Shown here: positions 52,731 to 61,999 of the stretch, one piece after another
Layout of the letters: each line of letters starts with the position of its first letter
Position numbering within the stretch: position 1 is the first letter of the stretch
Source of the DNA: LMUY01 sp965198895
Lineage (GTDB): Bacteria > Pseudomonadota > Alphaproteobacteria > Acetobacterales > Acetobacteraceae
Assembly (NCBI GenBank): GCA_965198895.1
Contig: OZ240676.1
Span: 3,162,001 to 3,226,000, forward strand
Direction: 5' to 3'
DNA: 64,000 nt
Position numbers and translations under genes: made by a program
The notes under the pieces: generated by a model
Database searches by the model: none
Told to the model about the DNA's origin: nothing
Seen by the model: only the letters and a program-made list of their open reading frames with translations

Positions 52731-53822
52731 ATGACACGGTTCATCCTGCTGCTCGCCCTGCTCCTGCCACCCGGCTTGATCGGACACCTGCATGCGCAGG
52801 AGAAGGTGCTGAACATCTACAACTGGACCGACTACATCGACCCGAAGGCGCTCGAACAGTTCAAGAAGGAAACCGGCGCCGACATCCACTACGACGTCTA
52901 CGACAGCCTCGAAACGCTCGAGGGCAAGATGCTCGCCGGCCACTCCGGCTACGACATCATCGTGCCCACGTCCGAACCGACCTTCTCCCGCCTGATCGCG
53001 GCCGGGGCGCTGCTGCCGCTGGACAAGTCCAAGTTGCCCAACCTGGCCGGCGAGGACCCGGCGTTGCTCAAGCGCGTCGCGACGTCCGATCCCGGCAACA
53101 AATACGGCGCGATCTACCTGTGGGGCACGATCGGGCTGGGCGAGATCCCGTCCAAGATCCGCGCCCTGTTCCCCGACGCGCCGCTCGACAGCTGGGACCT
53201 GCTGCTGAAGCCGGAGAACGCGAAGAAGCTGGCGCCGTGCGGCATCACCATGATGGACAGCGCCACCGACGTGATCCCCTCGGTGTTGAAATACCTGCAT
53301 CACGACCCGTCCAGCACCGACCCGAAGGACCTGGCGGACGTCGAGAAGACGCTGATGGCGATCCGCCCGTATATCCGCACCTTCGCCGGCGGCGGCATGG
53401 TGGAAGCCCTGGCCGCCGGGCAGACCTGCCTGGGCCTGGACTACTCGGGCGACGTGATCCAGGCCGCCGGGCGCGCCAAGGAGGCCAAGCAGGCCGAGGT
53501 GACCTATGTCGCGCCGAAGGAGTTCACCCAGCTCTGGTTCGACATGCTGGCGATTCCGAAGGACGCGCCGCATCCGGAGCTGGCGCTGCAGTTCATCAAC
53601 TTCATCCTGCAGCCGAGCGTGATCGCCGGCGTGACCAACACCGTGCAGTACCCGAACGCCGTCCCGGCCAGCAAGCCGATGGTCGACCCGTCGGTCAGCG
53701 GCAATCCGAACGTCTACCCGGATGCCGCGGCGTTGAGCCGTTCGTTCACCGTCACAGCCGTCAAGGAGACCGCAGTACGGGCGCGGACACGCATGTGGGA
53801 GCGGTTCAAGGCTGGCCACTGA
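52731..53822 (+). CDS. potF: Putrescine/spermidine ABC transporter substrate-binding protein
   Basis: 363 residues with signal peptide ending GHLHAQ. VLNIYNWTDYIDPKALEQF and YDIIVPTSEPTFSRLIAAG and CLGLDYSGDVIQAA match PotF/PotD proteins; GIT...DSATDVIPSVLKYL resembles the putrescine-type PotF. It is 10 bp after gluQRS and starts potF-potG-potH. Confidence 0.9.
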   Translation: MTRFILLLALLLPPGLIGHLHAQEKVLNIYNWTDYIDPKALEQFKKETGADIHYDVYDSLETLEGKMLAGHSGYDIIVPTSEPTFSRLIAAGALLPLDKSKLPNLAGEDPALLKRVATSDPGNKYGAIYLWGTIGLGEIPSKIRALFPDAPLDSWDLLLKPENAKKLAPCGITMMDSATDVIPSVLKYLHHDPSSTDPKDLADVEKTLMAIRPYIRTFAGGGMVEALAAGQTCLGLDYSGDVIQAAGRAKEAKQAEVTYVAPKEFTQLWFDMLAIPKDAPHPELALQFINFILQPSVIAGVTNTVQYPNAVPASKPMVDPSVSGNPNVYPDAAALSRSFTVTAVKETAVRARTRMWERFKAGH

Positions 53823-53850
53823 AGGCAGGGGGGAAGGCTTAGCCCAGCCC

Positions 53851-54903
53851 TACGTCGCGATCACCGGGCTGACCATCCGCTACGGCGGCTGGACCGCGCT
53901 CGACCAGTTGGACCTCGGTATCGGCCGCGGCGAGCTGTTCGTGCTGTTGGGTGGTTCGGGTTCGGGCAAGACGACGCTGTTGCGGAGCTTGGCGGGCTTC
54001 ATCACACCGTCCGCCGGCCGCGTCACGCTCGGCGGCCGGGACATCACGGCGCTGCCGCCGCACCGCCGCCCGGTGAACACGATGTTCCAGTCCTACGCGC
54101 TGTTCCCGCATATGAGCGTCGCGGCCAATATCGGCTTCGGCCTGCGCCGCCAGGGCCTGCCTAAGCCGGAGATCGGCAAACGCGTCGACGAACTGCTGGC
54201 CCTGGTGCGGCTGGAAGCGTTCGCCGACCGCCGGCCCGACGCGCTGTCCGGCGGCCAGCGCCAGCGCGTGGCCCTCGCCCGCAGCCTCGCCCCCCGGCCA
54301 GACCTGCTGCTGCTGGACGAGCCACTCTCGGCCCTGGACCGCGGCCTGCGGGAGGCGACGCGGACCGAGCTGGTGCGGGTGCAACGCCAATTAGGCACAA
54401 CCTTCGTGCTGGTGACGCACGACCAGGAGGAGGCGTTGTCGATGGCGACCCGAATCGGCCTGCTGGACCGCGGCCGGCTGGCCCAGGTTGGCACGCCCAC
54501 CGAGATCTACGAGCGCCCCGTCAGTCGCAGCGTCGCCGCTTTCATGGGTGCGGCCAACATCCTGCCTGCCCGGGTCCGCGCGCCCGGCGTGCTCGACCTG
54601 GCCACGCTGGGCGGCGTGGCTGCGACCGACACGAAGGGGTTCACCGGCGACTTGCACGTGGCGCTACGCCCGGAACGGTTGCGGATCGCGCGCGGCGGGG
54701 CAGCGGGGCCGAACGCGGTGTGCGGGCAGGTCGTCGAAAGTGCCTATCGCGGCATCGTAGTGGACCACCGGGTGCGGGTTGGTTCGGAGGCGATGCTATT
54801 GGTCAGCCAGCCCCTCGCCGACGGCGCCGGCGTCGCGCTGCCCCCGGGCGAGGCCGTCTGCGTCTCGTGGTCGCCGGACGCCTGCATCCTGTTGCCGGAG
54901 TGA
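53851..54903 (+). CDS. potG: Putrescine ABC transporter ATP-binding protein PotG-like, start codon unclear
   Basis: About 350 residues. Walker A GGSGSGKTT, NTMFQSYALFPHM, signature LSGGQRQRVAL and Walker B DLLLLDEPLSALD, then a C-terminal TOBE region with LHVALRPERLRI, match PotG. The conserved N-terminal strand YVAITGLTIRYGGWTAL, with the A-loop Tyr, begins at 53851, but this frame has no ATG, GTG or TTG until TTG 53908, which would cut it off. A GGGGGGAAGG stretch at 53828-53837 could be the RBS or a sequencing-prone run. The exact start therefore stays open. Confidence 0.85.
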   Translation, partial: YVAITGLTIRYGGWTALDQLDLGIGRGELFVLLGGSGSGKTTLLRSLAGFITPSAGRVTLGGRDITALPPHRRPVNTMFQSYALFPHMSVAANIGFGLRRQGLPKPEIGKRVDELLALVRLEAFADRRPDALSGGQRQRVALARSLAPRPDLLLLDEPLSALDRGLREATRTELVRVQRQLGTTFVLVTHDQEEALSMATRIGLLDRGRLAQVGTPTEIYERPVSRSVAAFMGAANILPARVRAPGVLDLATLGGVAATDTKGFTGDLHVALRPERLRIARGGAAGPNAVCGQVVESAYRGIVVDHRVRVGSEAMLLVSQPLADGAGVALPPGEAVCVSWSPDACILLPE

Positions 54904-54918
54904 CCTCGCGCCACTTTC

Positions 54919-55047
54919 TTCTCCCTCTCCCATCCTTCATGGGAGAGGGTCGGGGTGAGGGCTGCTTGGCAGTCCCTCAAGTAATACCGTTGTCGTCCCA
55001 AGCGGCCCTCACCCCGGCCCTCTCCCGCAGGCGGGAGAGGGAGAAGA
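54919..55047. repeat. Double REP-like element inside the pot operon
   Basis: Hairpins at 54923-54949 and 55018-55041 (CCCTCTCCC.../...GGGAGAGGG) in opposite arrangement, with pairing flanks such as CGGGGTGAGGGC and GCCCTCACCCCG. It separates potG from potH by 172 bp and may lower potH expression. Confidence 0.75.
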
Positions 55048-55075
55048 GCAGCTTCTGCGCCCTGGAAGGGAGCCA

Positions 55076-55936
55076 ATGACCCGTTGGTTCGTCCTCGGCC
55101 CGATCTGGGCCTGGTTGTTGCTGTTCATCGCGGCCCCAGCCGCGATCGTCCTCGCCCTGTCGTTCTCCCAAGCCGCCGCCAGCATCCCGCCCTACGACCC
55201 GCTGCTGACCTGGGACGGATGGTGGCCCTCGCTGCACCTGCTGGGCGACAACTACGTCAATCTGGTGCAGGACGATTACTACCTCTCAGCCGCGCTGCAG
55301 AGCCTACTGGTCGCTTCCGTCTCCTCCGTTTTGTGCCTGCTGATCGGCTACCCGATGGCGTTGGCGATTGCCCGGGCGCCGGAACGGTGGCGGTCGTTGC
55401 TGCTGCTGCTGGTGATGCTGCCGTTTTGGACCGGCTTCCTGCTGCGCATCGTCGCCTGGATCGGCCTCCTGGGCGACGACGGTTGGATCAACACGGCCCT
55501 GCTCTGGACGGGCGTGATCCGCGCGCCGTTGCACATGCTGTACACCCGGTTCGCGATGTACGTGGGCATCGTCTACTGCTACCTGCCGTTCATGGTGCTG
55601 CCGCTCTACGCCCGCCTCTCCAAACTAGACCCGGCGCTCGAGGAAGCCGCCGCCGATCTCGGCGCCACGCCGCTGCGCGTTTTCCTGTCTGTCACGCTGC
55701 CTTTGTCGCTGCCGGGTGTAGCGGCTGGCCTGGCCCTGGTGTTCATGCCGGCCGTCGGCGAGTACGTGATCCCCGAACTCCTCGGCGGCCCGGCGGCGCA
55801 AACAGTCGGCCGGGCGCTGTGGAACGAGTTCTTCGAGAACCACGACTGGCCGATGGCCGCGGCGCTGGCGAACGCACTGCTGATCGGGCTGCTGCTGCCG
55901 CTGGCGCTACTGCGGGCCGGGCAGCGGCGGCTATAA
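55076..55936 (+). CDS. potH: Putrescine ABC transporter permease PotH-like
   Basis: 286 residues, six membrane helices. The permease loop ALEEAAADLGATPLRVFLSV and TLPLSLPGVAAGLALVFMP are characteristic, and EYVIPELLGGP is found in PotH/PotB. GGAAGGGAG provides the RBS. The second permease PotI is missing: the next gene is nasA on the opposite strand, 15 bp away. Confidence 0.9.
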   Translation: MTRWFVLGPIWAWLLLFIAAPAAIVLALSFSQAAASIPPYDPLLTWDGWWPSLHLLGDNYVNLVQDDYYLSAALQSLLVASVSSVLCLLIGYPMALAIARAPERWRSLLLLLVMLPFWTGFLLRIVAWIGLLGDDGWINTALLWTGVIRAPLHMLYTRFAMYVGIVYCYLPFMVLPLYARLSKLDPALEEAAADLGATPLRVFLSVTLPLSLPGVAAGLALVFMPAVGEYVIPELLGGPAAQTVGRALWNEFFENHDWPMAAALANALLIGLLLPLALLRAGQRRL

Positions 55937-55951
55937 CGTTCCCTCGGACCG

Positions 55952-58591
55952 TCAGGCCGGTTCGCGCACCCGCATCGACGACAGGATCGCCCCGATCTCC
56001 GGCCGGCAGGACCCGCAATTGGTGCCGGCGGTCGTGGCCTTGCCGACCGCCTCCACGCTGTCGCACCCCGCCATGATCGCCGCCCGGATCGCCCCCGCAC
56101 CGACCCCCATGCACACGCAGATCGACGGCTCCGGCGCCTTCCCGTCGGCCCGGCGGCCGGCCAGTAGCGCGCGGCGTTCAGTGGGCTCGATCGTCTCGTG
56201 GGCGAACAGCTCCATCAGCCAGTCGCGCGCGGGCAGCCGGTGATCCGGGCCGAGGAACACGCAGGCCTCCAGCCGCCCGTCCTGGATGCGGGCGGCGCGA
56301 TAAGTACCCGCCGCCGGATCACGCAGCGCCATCCAACCCTCCGGCCCACCCAGCGCCGCGACCAACCCGGCCTGCGCTGCCGCCGCATCGCCGGGGCCCG
56401 CCAGTTCGTGCCGCCACACGGCACCATCGAGCGGGATCACCGCGCACCACGGCGCCGCCCCCGGCCCCAAGGAACGGCGGGCGAGGGCGAAGCCGTGCCA
56501 ATCCATCGCGGCCCGGCGCACGCGGACGGGGGTGTGTTTGAACTCGGGCTGGCCGCTCACCGGGTCGGCAGCCGGATTGACGGCGGTGTTGACCCGTCCA
56601 GCCGGGCAGAACTCGGCCGTCCAGTGCATGGGTGCGAACACCGTCCCCCGGCGCAGGCCGCGATCGTGTCGAGCCCGCAACGTGCCGGAACCCCAGGCGC
56701 TTTCGACCACCGCCAGGTCGCCGTCCTCGATCGCCGGAAAATCGTCCGGGTGGAGCGACAGGAACGGTTCGGGGATGTGGCGGAACAGCCGCGCGGTTTT
56801 GCCGGTGCGGGTCATGGTGTGCCACTGGTCGCGCACCCGGCCGGTCATCAGCACCATCGGATAGTCGGCGGACACCGGGTTCATCGGCGCGCGTGGCGGG
56901 GTCGGCACCATGCGGGCGCGGCCGGTGGGCGTCGGGAAGCCGCCGCGGGCGAAGAAGCGCGACACCGGGATCGTCTTGGCCGGGCGCGGCCAGCGCGTGG
57001 GGGCAAACGCCGCGTACTCGTCGTCGCTCAACCGGGCCAGCGCGCCGATGTCGAACATCCGGGTGCCGTCGTTGCCGGTGCCGCTGAGGGCGGCGTGCTC
57101 GCGGAAGATGTCGGCGGCACTGCGCCAGGCGAACGCGGCGCCATACCCCAGCCTGGCCGCGACCTGCGCGATGGCCCACCAATCCGGCCGCGCCTCGCCC
57201 GGCGGCGGCAGGAAGGGGCGTTGGCGGCTGATCACGCGCTCGCTGTTGGTGACGGTGCCGTCCTTCTCGCCCCAGCCCTGGGCCGGCAGGCGGACATGGG
57301 CGTAGGCGATGCTGTCGTTCAGGCTGGCCACTTCGGAGACGGCCAGGAACTCGCACCGCTCCATAGCCGCCCGCACCGCGCCGCCATTGGGCAGCGACAC
57401 CGCCGGGTTGGTGCCGATCACCCACAGCGCCTTCACGCGGCCCTCGGCCACCGCCTCGAACAGCGGCACCGCCTTCAGCCCCGGCCCGTTCGCCAGGTTC
57501 GGCGCGCCCCAGAACTCGCGCAGCAGCGCCATGTGGTCGGAGCGGCCGAACTCCAGATGCGCCGCCAGCAGGTTGGACAGCGCCCCCACCTCCCGCCCGC
57601 CCATCGCATTGGGCTGCCCGGTGACGCTGAACGGCCCGGTGCCACGCTTGCCGATGCGCCCGGTCAGCAGGTGGACGTTGATGATCGCGTTCACCTTGTC
57701 CACCCCGGAGGTCGACTGGTTCACCCCCTGGCTGAACAGCGTGACCGTTTTGGGCGTGCGGGCGAACAGTTCGAAGAACGCGGTGATCTCGGGTTCGCGG
57801 AGGCCGCACGCCGCCGCCACGCTTGCGACGGTGCCACCGGCGGCGACCGCGTCGAGGGTGTCGTCGACGTAAGCCGCATAGACGCGGTCGGTGCGACCGC
57901 TGCGGTGCAGATAGCGCAGCAGCCCGGCGAACAAGGCCACGTCGCTGCCGGGGGCGATGGCCAGGTGCATGTCGGCGCCCTCGCACGTCGCGGTGCGGCG
58001 TGGATCGATCACCACCACGCGCATGTCCGGCCGGGCGGCTCGGGCGGCGGCGATGCGCTGGAACAGCACCGGGTGGCACCAGGCGGTGTTGCTGCCGACC
58101 AGCACCAGCAGGTCGGCCAGTTCCAGGTCCTCGTAGGTGCCGGGAACCACGTCCTCGCCGAACGCCCGGCGGTGGCCGGCGACGGCGGACGACATGCAGA
58201 GGCGCGAGTTGCTGTCGATGTTGCCGGTGCCGAGGAAGCCCTTGGCGAACTTGTTGGCCGCGTAATAATCCTCGGTCAGCAATTGGCCGGAGACGTATAG
58301 CGCCACGCTGTCCGGGCCGTGCGCGGCGATGGTGTCGCGGAACTTGGTGGCGATGCGGTCGAGGGCGGACTCCCAGTCGGTGCGGGCGCCGTCCATCTCG
58401 GGAAACAGCAGGCGGTTCTGCAGCGACAGCGTCTCGCCGAGGGCGGTGCCCTTGACGCAGAGGCGGCCGTAATTGGCCGGGTGGATCGGGTCGCCGGCGA
58501 TTTCGGCGAACTCCGGGCCGGTCGGGGTGGCGAGCACGCCGCAGCCGACGCCGCAATAGGGGCAGGTGGTACGGGTGGGTTTGAGGCTCAT
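55952..58591 (-). CDS. nasA: Assimilatory nitrate reductase catalytic subunit
   Basis: 879 residues. The [4Fe-4S] ligands are C10, C13, C17 (TCPYCGVGC) and C45 (RLCVKG), followed by the molybdopterin oxidoreductase core (GNIDSNSRLCMSSAVAGHRR, GVNQSTSGVDKVNAIIN) and a dinucleotide-binding domain near 600-720. The last 60 residues form a BFD-like [2Fe-2S] domain (ICVCMGVG...TNCGSCRPEIG), which may take electrons. It reduces nitrate to nitrite in the cytoplasm. ATG 58591 is used; its upstream purine-rich RBS lies in a REP-like arm. Confidence 0.93.
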   Translation of the reverse strand: MSLKPTRTTCPYCGVGCGVLATPTGPEFAEIAGDPIHPANYGRLCVKGTALGETLSLQNRLLFPEMDGARTDWESALDRIATKFRDTIAAHGPDSVALYVSGQLLTEDYYAANKFAKGFLGTGNIDSNSRLCMSSAVAGHRRAFGEDVVPGTYEDLELADLLVLVGSNTAWCHPVLFQRIAAARAARPDMRVVVIDPRRTATCEGADMHLAIAPGSDVALFAGLLRYLHRSGRTDRVYAAYVDDTLDAVAAGGTVASVAAACGLREPEITAFFELFARTPKTVTLFSQGVNQSTSGVDKVNAIINVHLLTGRIGKRGTGPFSVTGQPNAMGGREVGALSNLLAAHLEFGRSDHMALLREFWGAPNLANGPGLKAVPLFEAVAEGRVKALWVIGTNPAVSLPNGGAVRAAMERCEFLAVSEVASLNDSIAYAHVRLPAQGWGEKDGTVTNSERVISRQRPFLPPPGEARPDWWAIAQVAARLGYGAAFAWRSAADIFREHAALSGTGNDGTRMFDIGALARLSDDEYAAFAPTRWPRPAKTIPVSRFFARGGFPTPTGRARMVPTPPRAPMNPVSADYPMVLMTGRVRDQWHTMTRTGKTARLFRHIPEPFLSLHPDDFPAIEDGDLAVVESAWGSGTLRARHDRGLRRGTVFAPMHWTAEFCPAGRVNTAVNPAADPVSGQPEFKHTPVRVRRAAMDWHGFALARRSLGPGAAPWCAVIPLDGAVWRHELAGPGDAAAAQAGLVAALGGPEGWMALRDPAAGTYRAARIQDGRLEACVFLGPDHRLPARDWLMELFAHETIEPTERRALLAGRRADGKAPEPSICVCMGVGAGAIRAAIMAGCDSVEAVGKATTAGTNCGSCRPEIGAILSSMRVREPA

Positions 58592-58603
58592 GCTGCTTCT
58601 TCT

Positions 58604-58704
58604 CCCTCTCCCGCCTGCGGGAGAGGGCCGGGGCGAGGGCCGCTTGGGGCACGGATCGTGCGGCGACACCCCTCACCCCGACCCTCTCCCACAAGGGGAG
58701 AGGG
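58604..58704. repeat. Double REP-like element between nasA and the CysJ-like gene
   Basis: Hairpins at 58604-58627 and 58682-58704 with the CCCTCTCCC/GGGAGAGGG arms and flanks that pair with each other, the same layout as at 54919. On the minus-strand mRNA the GGGAGAGGGAGAAG arm is just ahead of the nasA ATG. Confidence 0.75.
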
Positions 58705-58718
58705 AGAAGACCAGCCTA

Positions 58719-60275
58719 TCAATACACGTCCCTCAGATAGCGTCCCTGCCTGGCCAGCGACGCCGTCCAGTCCTTGGCGGCGACTTCGGTCAGGCCGCCT
58801 TGGGTCGCGGCGATGTCGCGCAGGGCGGTATCCACGTCCTTGGCCATTCGCATCGCATCGCCGCAGACGTAGAAATGAGCGCCGTCCTGCAGCCAGCGCC
58901 ACAGTTCGGCGGCGTGCTCGCGCATGCGGTCCTGCACGTAGACCTTCTTCGCTTGGTCGCGGGACCAGGCTGTGTCCAACCGGGTCAACGTACCGGCAGC
59001 CAGCCAAGCTTTCAGTTCGTCCGCAAACAGAAAATCGCTCGCCTCGTGCTGGTCACCGAAGAACAGCCACGATGGGCCGCCCGCGGCCGCCACCGCGCGC
59101 TCCTGCAGGAAGGCGCGGAACGGGGCGATGCCGGTGCCGGGGCCGACCATGATCACGGGGATTGCCGGGTCGGCGGGCAACCGAAAATGGCTGGGCTGGA
59201 TGTTGGCCAGGATCTGGCCGTGATCGGCCGCCCGGTGCGCCAGGAAATGGCTGGCGATGCCGTGCCGCACCCGGCCCCGCCGCTCGGCCCGCACCACGCC
59301 GACGCACAGATGCACCTGGCCGATCTCGGCCCGCGGCGATGACGCGATCGAATACAGCCGCGGCTTCAACGCCGGCAGCGACTTAACCAGGTCGAACAAC
59401 TTCGGGCGCGCCGAAGGAAAGGCCTCGATCAGGTCCAGCAGGTCGGCGTCCTCGGGCTGCGCGCCGTCATCGCCGTCGGCCAGGCGGCGCAGGGCGGTGG
59501 CCTCCGCCGGGTCGGTGGCGGCGCTGGCCAGCAGCAGCATGGTGCGGTCCAGCGGGCGGGCGATGTCGACCTGCCACGCGAAGGCGTCCCGCACCGTGCG
59601 CATGGTGCCGTCGGGGCAGGGGACCAACTCGTGCCCGGCGGCGCCCAGCGCGCGCAGGCAGGCCTCCACCAACTCGGGATCGCCGGGGGCGTAAATGCCG
59701 ATGGAGTCGCCGGGCTCGTAGCTCAGCCCCGAGGGCGACAGGTCGATCTGCACGTGCCGCACGTCCTTGGCCGACCCGGCGCCGGTCAGCCGCTCGGCCG
59801 CCAGCACCCGCACCGGCATGCCCTGGGCCGCCGCGATCGGCGCATCCACCGGCGGAGGCGCCGCCACCGAATCGGCCGGACGCTCGGCCAGCAGCGCCTT
59901 GACCATCTTGCTGGTGGGCTTGGCGCCGGGCACGCACAGCGAGGCGGACGTCTCGCGCCCGCTGGCCAACGCCTCGGCGTAGGTCTGGCACAAATAGCCG
60001 CACTGGCCGCAATCGAGCTGCGCCATGGCCGCCATCAGCTTGCGCTCGAACGGGCGGTCTTCGGCGAGGGCCAGGCGTTCGTCCAGTTCGAGCGCCGGGT
60101 CGTGCCAGGGGAAATCCTCCTCCACCGCGCCGAGGGGGCTCTCCACCGACATCCCCGCCCCGCCGGACGACGCGCCATACAGCCCGGCCAGGAACCCGTT
60201 CAGCCAGGCGCGCTGGGCCGGCGAGAACGGGGCGCTTTCGGGGATCAGCGGGCTGCCGGGCGGCATCGCGTTCAT
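58719..60275 (-). CDS. CysJ-like Fe-S flavoprotein reductase (likely NADPH reductase for NirA)
   Basis: 518 residues. The C-terminal two thirds are a CysJ/P450-reductase type FAD-NADPH module (KPRLYSIASSP, MVGPGTGIAPFRAFLQER, YVCGDAMRMAKDV, ending YLRDVY). The flavodoxin domain is absent; instead residues 85-120 carry a four-Cys cluster C89, C92, C96, C114 (LDCGQCGYLC...CVPG) like the RnfB-type [4Fe-4S] domain. It probably passes electrons from NADPH via FAD and the cluster to the siroheme enzyme coded by nirA, which it overlaps by 4 bp. Confidence 0.87.
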   Translation of the reverse strand: MNAMPPGSPLIPESAPFSPAQRAWLNGFLAGLYGASSGGAGMSVESPLGAVEEDFPWHDPALELDERLALAEDRPFERKLMAAMAQLDCGQCGYLCQTYAEALASGRETSASLCVPGAKPTSKMVKALLAERPADSVAAPPPVDAPIAAAQGMPVRVLAAERLTGAGSAKDVRHVQIDLSPSGLSYEPGDSIGIYAPGDPELVEACLRALGAAGHELVPCPDGTMRTVRDAFAWQVDIARPLDRTMLLLASAATDPAEATALRRLADGDDGAQPEDADLLDLIEAFPSARPKLFDLVKSLPALKPRLYSIASSPRAEIGQVHLCVGVVRAERRGRVRHGIASHFLAHRAADHGQILANIQPSHFRLPADPAIPVIMVGPGTGIAPFRAFLQERAVAAAGGPSWLFFGDQHEASDFLFADELKAWLAAGTLTRLDTAWSRDQAKKVYVQDRMREHAAELWRWLQDGAHFYVCGDAMRMAKDVDTALRDIAATQGGLTEVAAKDWTASLARQGRYLRDVY

Positions 60276-61999
60276 GCCAGCAACCCGGCGAGGTCGGTGT
60301 CGGATTGCGTGGCCGACCAGGCTTGGAAGCCCTGGCCCGGTTCACGCCGGTCCATCCAGGCCTGCAACAGCCGCAGCACCAAGGGCGGCAACTCGAACGC
60401 GGTGACGCCGGGCCGGATCAGCCGGCCGATCGCCTGTTGTGGCCCGGCGCCGCCGCCGACATGCAGGTCGTAGCCCTCCACCAGGTCTTCGCCCTGCTCC
60501 ACCTTGGCGCCGAGCAGGCCGATATCGGCGATGTAGTGCTGCGCGCAGGAATTATGGCAGCCGGTCAGATGGATGTTGATCGCGCTGTCCACCGTGATCC
60601 GCGCCTCCAGCCAGTCCACCAACTCGGCGGCATGGCCCTTGGTGTTGGACGCCGCGAACTTGCACCCGGCGTTGCCCGTGCACGCGACCAGCCCGGTGCG
60701 CAGCGGCCCTGCCTCATGCCCCAAGCCGAGCGCTTCGATCGCCGCCAGCGCTGCGGGAATGCGGGCGTCCGAGATGTCGGAGATCAGCAGATTCTGCCAG
60801 ACGGTCAGCCGGATGGTGCCGGAGCCGAACCGGTCCGCGATGTCGGCCAGGCCGCGCATGCGCTCCACCGTGATGCGTCCCACCGGCACCACCACGCCGA
60901 CATAGGACAAGCCTTCCTGCCGTTGTGCGTGCACGCCGATATGCGCCGAGCGGGATTGCGGCGGTACCGGGCCGATCGCCTCGGCGGGAACGCGGGTGAG
61001 CTTGCGGCCGAGTTCAGCCTCGACGGCTTCGAGGAAGCGGTCGAAGCCCCAATCGTCCAGCACGTATTTCAGGCGCGCCTTGTTGCGGTCGGTCCGGCTT
61101 CCGCTGGCAATGAACACGCGCAGGATCGCGTCGCTCACCGGCGTGGTGTCGGACGGCGCCACGATCACTCCCGTCTGCCGCGCGAAATCCCGGTGGCCGG
61201 TGATGCCGCCCAGGGCCAGCCGATAGTACACGCCCGGCTCCACGCCATACCCGGCCGCCACCGGCACGGCGGTGAAGGCGACGTCGTTGGTGTCCTCCAA
61301 CACCGGGATCGTGCCGGAGCCGTCGAACGCGATGTTGAACTTCCGCGGCAGCCCATACAGCTCGCGGTGGTTCAGGATGTGGTGGTGGATGCGCCGCGCA
61401 TCCGGGCGGGTGTCGAGCAGCTCCTGCGCGTCGATCCCGGCGGTGGGGCTGCCGGTGACGTTGCGCACGTTGTCGGCGCCCGACCCGCGGGAAGTCAGGC
61501 CGAGATCGGCCAGCCGGGTCAGCACCTCGGGCGCGTGGGCGGCGCCGATCTCGCGCACCTGCAGGTTGGCGCGGGTGGTCACGTCGGCGTACCCGCCGCC
61601 CATCTCCTCGGCGATGGCGGCGATGCCGCGGACCTGCAGCGTGTTCAGGATGCCGCCGGGCATGCGCAGCCGGCACATGAAGCTGTTCTGCGCCGGCGCC
61701 ACGTAGAACAGGCCGTGGAACTTGGTCAGGAAGACGTCGGTGCCCTTGGGAAACTTGTTTTCCGCCGCCAACGCGCTGATCTCGCCGAACCGGTCGAGCG
61801 CGTGCTTCTTGCGCTTGGCCTCCTCCTCCGGCACCAGCTTGCCGCCGGCGGCTATCGCTTGGTCCTGTGCCGCGCGCTGCAGGTCGGTGGGGTCGGCTGG
61901 CTCTCCGCCGCCCACCAGGGGGCCGCGTTTGGCGTCCACCCCGGCCATGAAGCCCTTCAGATACTCCTGCTGCTCGACAGAGAACGCCTGGTCCGTCAT
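60272..61999 (-). CDS. nirA: Ferredoxin-type nitrite (sulfite) reductase
   Basis: 575 residues with the two-fold nitrite/sulfite reductase layout. The siroheme-[4Fe-4S] Cys are in ACTGNAGCKF (about 437-443) and GCHNSCAQH (about 478-483). Given its nasA neighbour, reduction of nitrite to ammonium is the likely role, though sulfite cannot be excluded. ATG 61999 overlaps the upstream stop (ATGA); GTG 62005 is an alternative. An N-terminal extension of about 70 residues is charged. Confidence 0.9.
   Translation of the reverse strand: MTDQAFSVEQQEYLKGFMAGVDAKRGPLVGGGEPADPTDLQRAAQDQAIAAGGKLVPEEEAKRKKHALDRFGEISALAAENKFPKGTDVFLTKFHGLFYVAPAQNSFMCRLRMPGGILNTLQVRGIAAIAEEMGGGYADVTTRANLQVREIGAAHAPEVLTRLADLGLTSRGSGADNVRNVTGSPTAGIDAQELLDTRPDARRIHHHILNHRELYGLPRKFNIAFDGSGTIPVLEDTNDVAFTAVPVAAGYGVEPGVYYRLALGGITGHRDFARQTGVIVAPSDTTPVSDAILRVFIASGSRTDRNKARLKYVLDDWGFDRFLEAVEAELGRKLTRVPAEAIGPVPPQSRSAHIGVHAQRQEGLSYVGVVVPVGRITVERMRGLADIADRFGSGTIRLTVWQNLLISDISDARIPAALAAIEALGLGHEAGPLRTGLVACTGNAGCKFAASNTKGHAAELVDWLEARITVDSAINIHLTGCHNSCAQHYIADIGLLGAKVEQGEDLVEGYDLHVGGGAGPQQAIGRLIRPGVTAFELPPLVLRLLQAWMDRREPGQGFQAWSATQSDTDLAGLLA

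Noticed and set aside
55076..55936. PotB rather than PotH
   Set aside because: The families are close, but the preceding gene matches PotG in its C-terminal part, so a potFGH reading is more consistent.
56198..58300. 700-residue plus-strand open frame opposite nasA
   Set aside because: Composition is typical of a reverse-frame shadow (Arg, Gly, His, Ala-rich), while the minus strand codes a full nitrate reductase.
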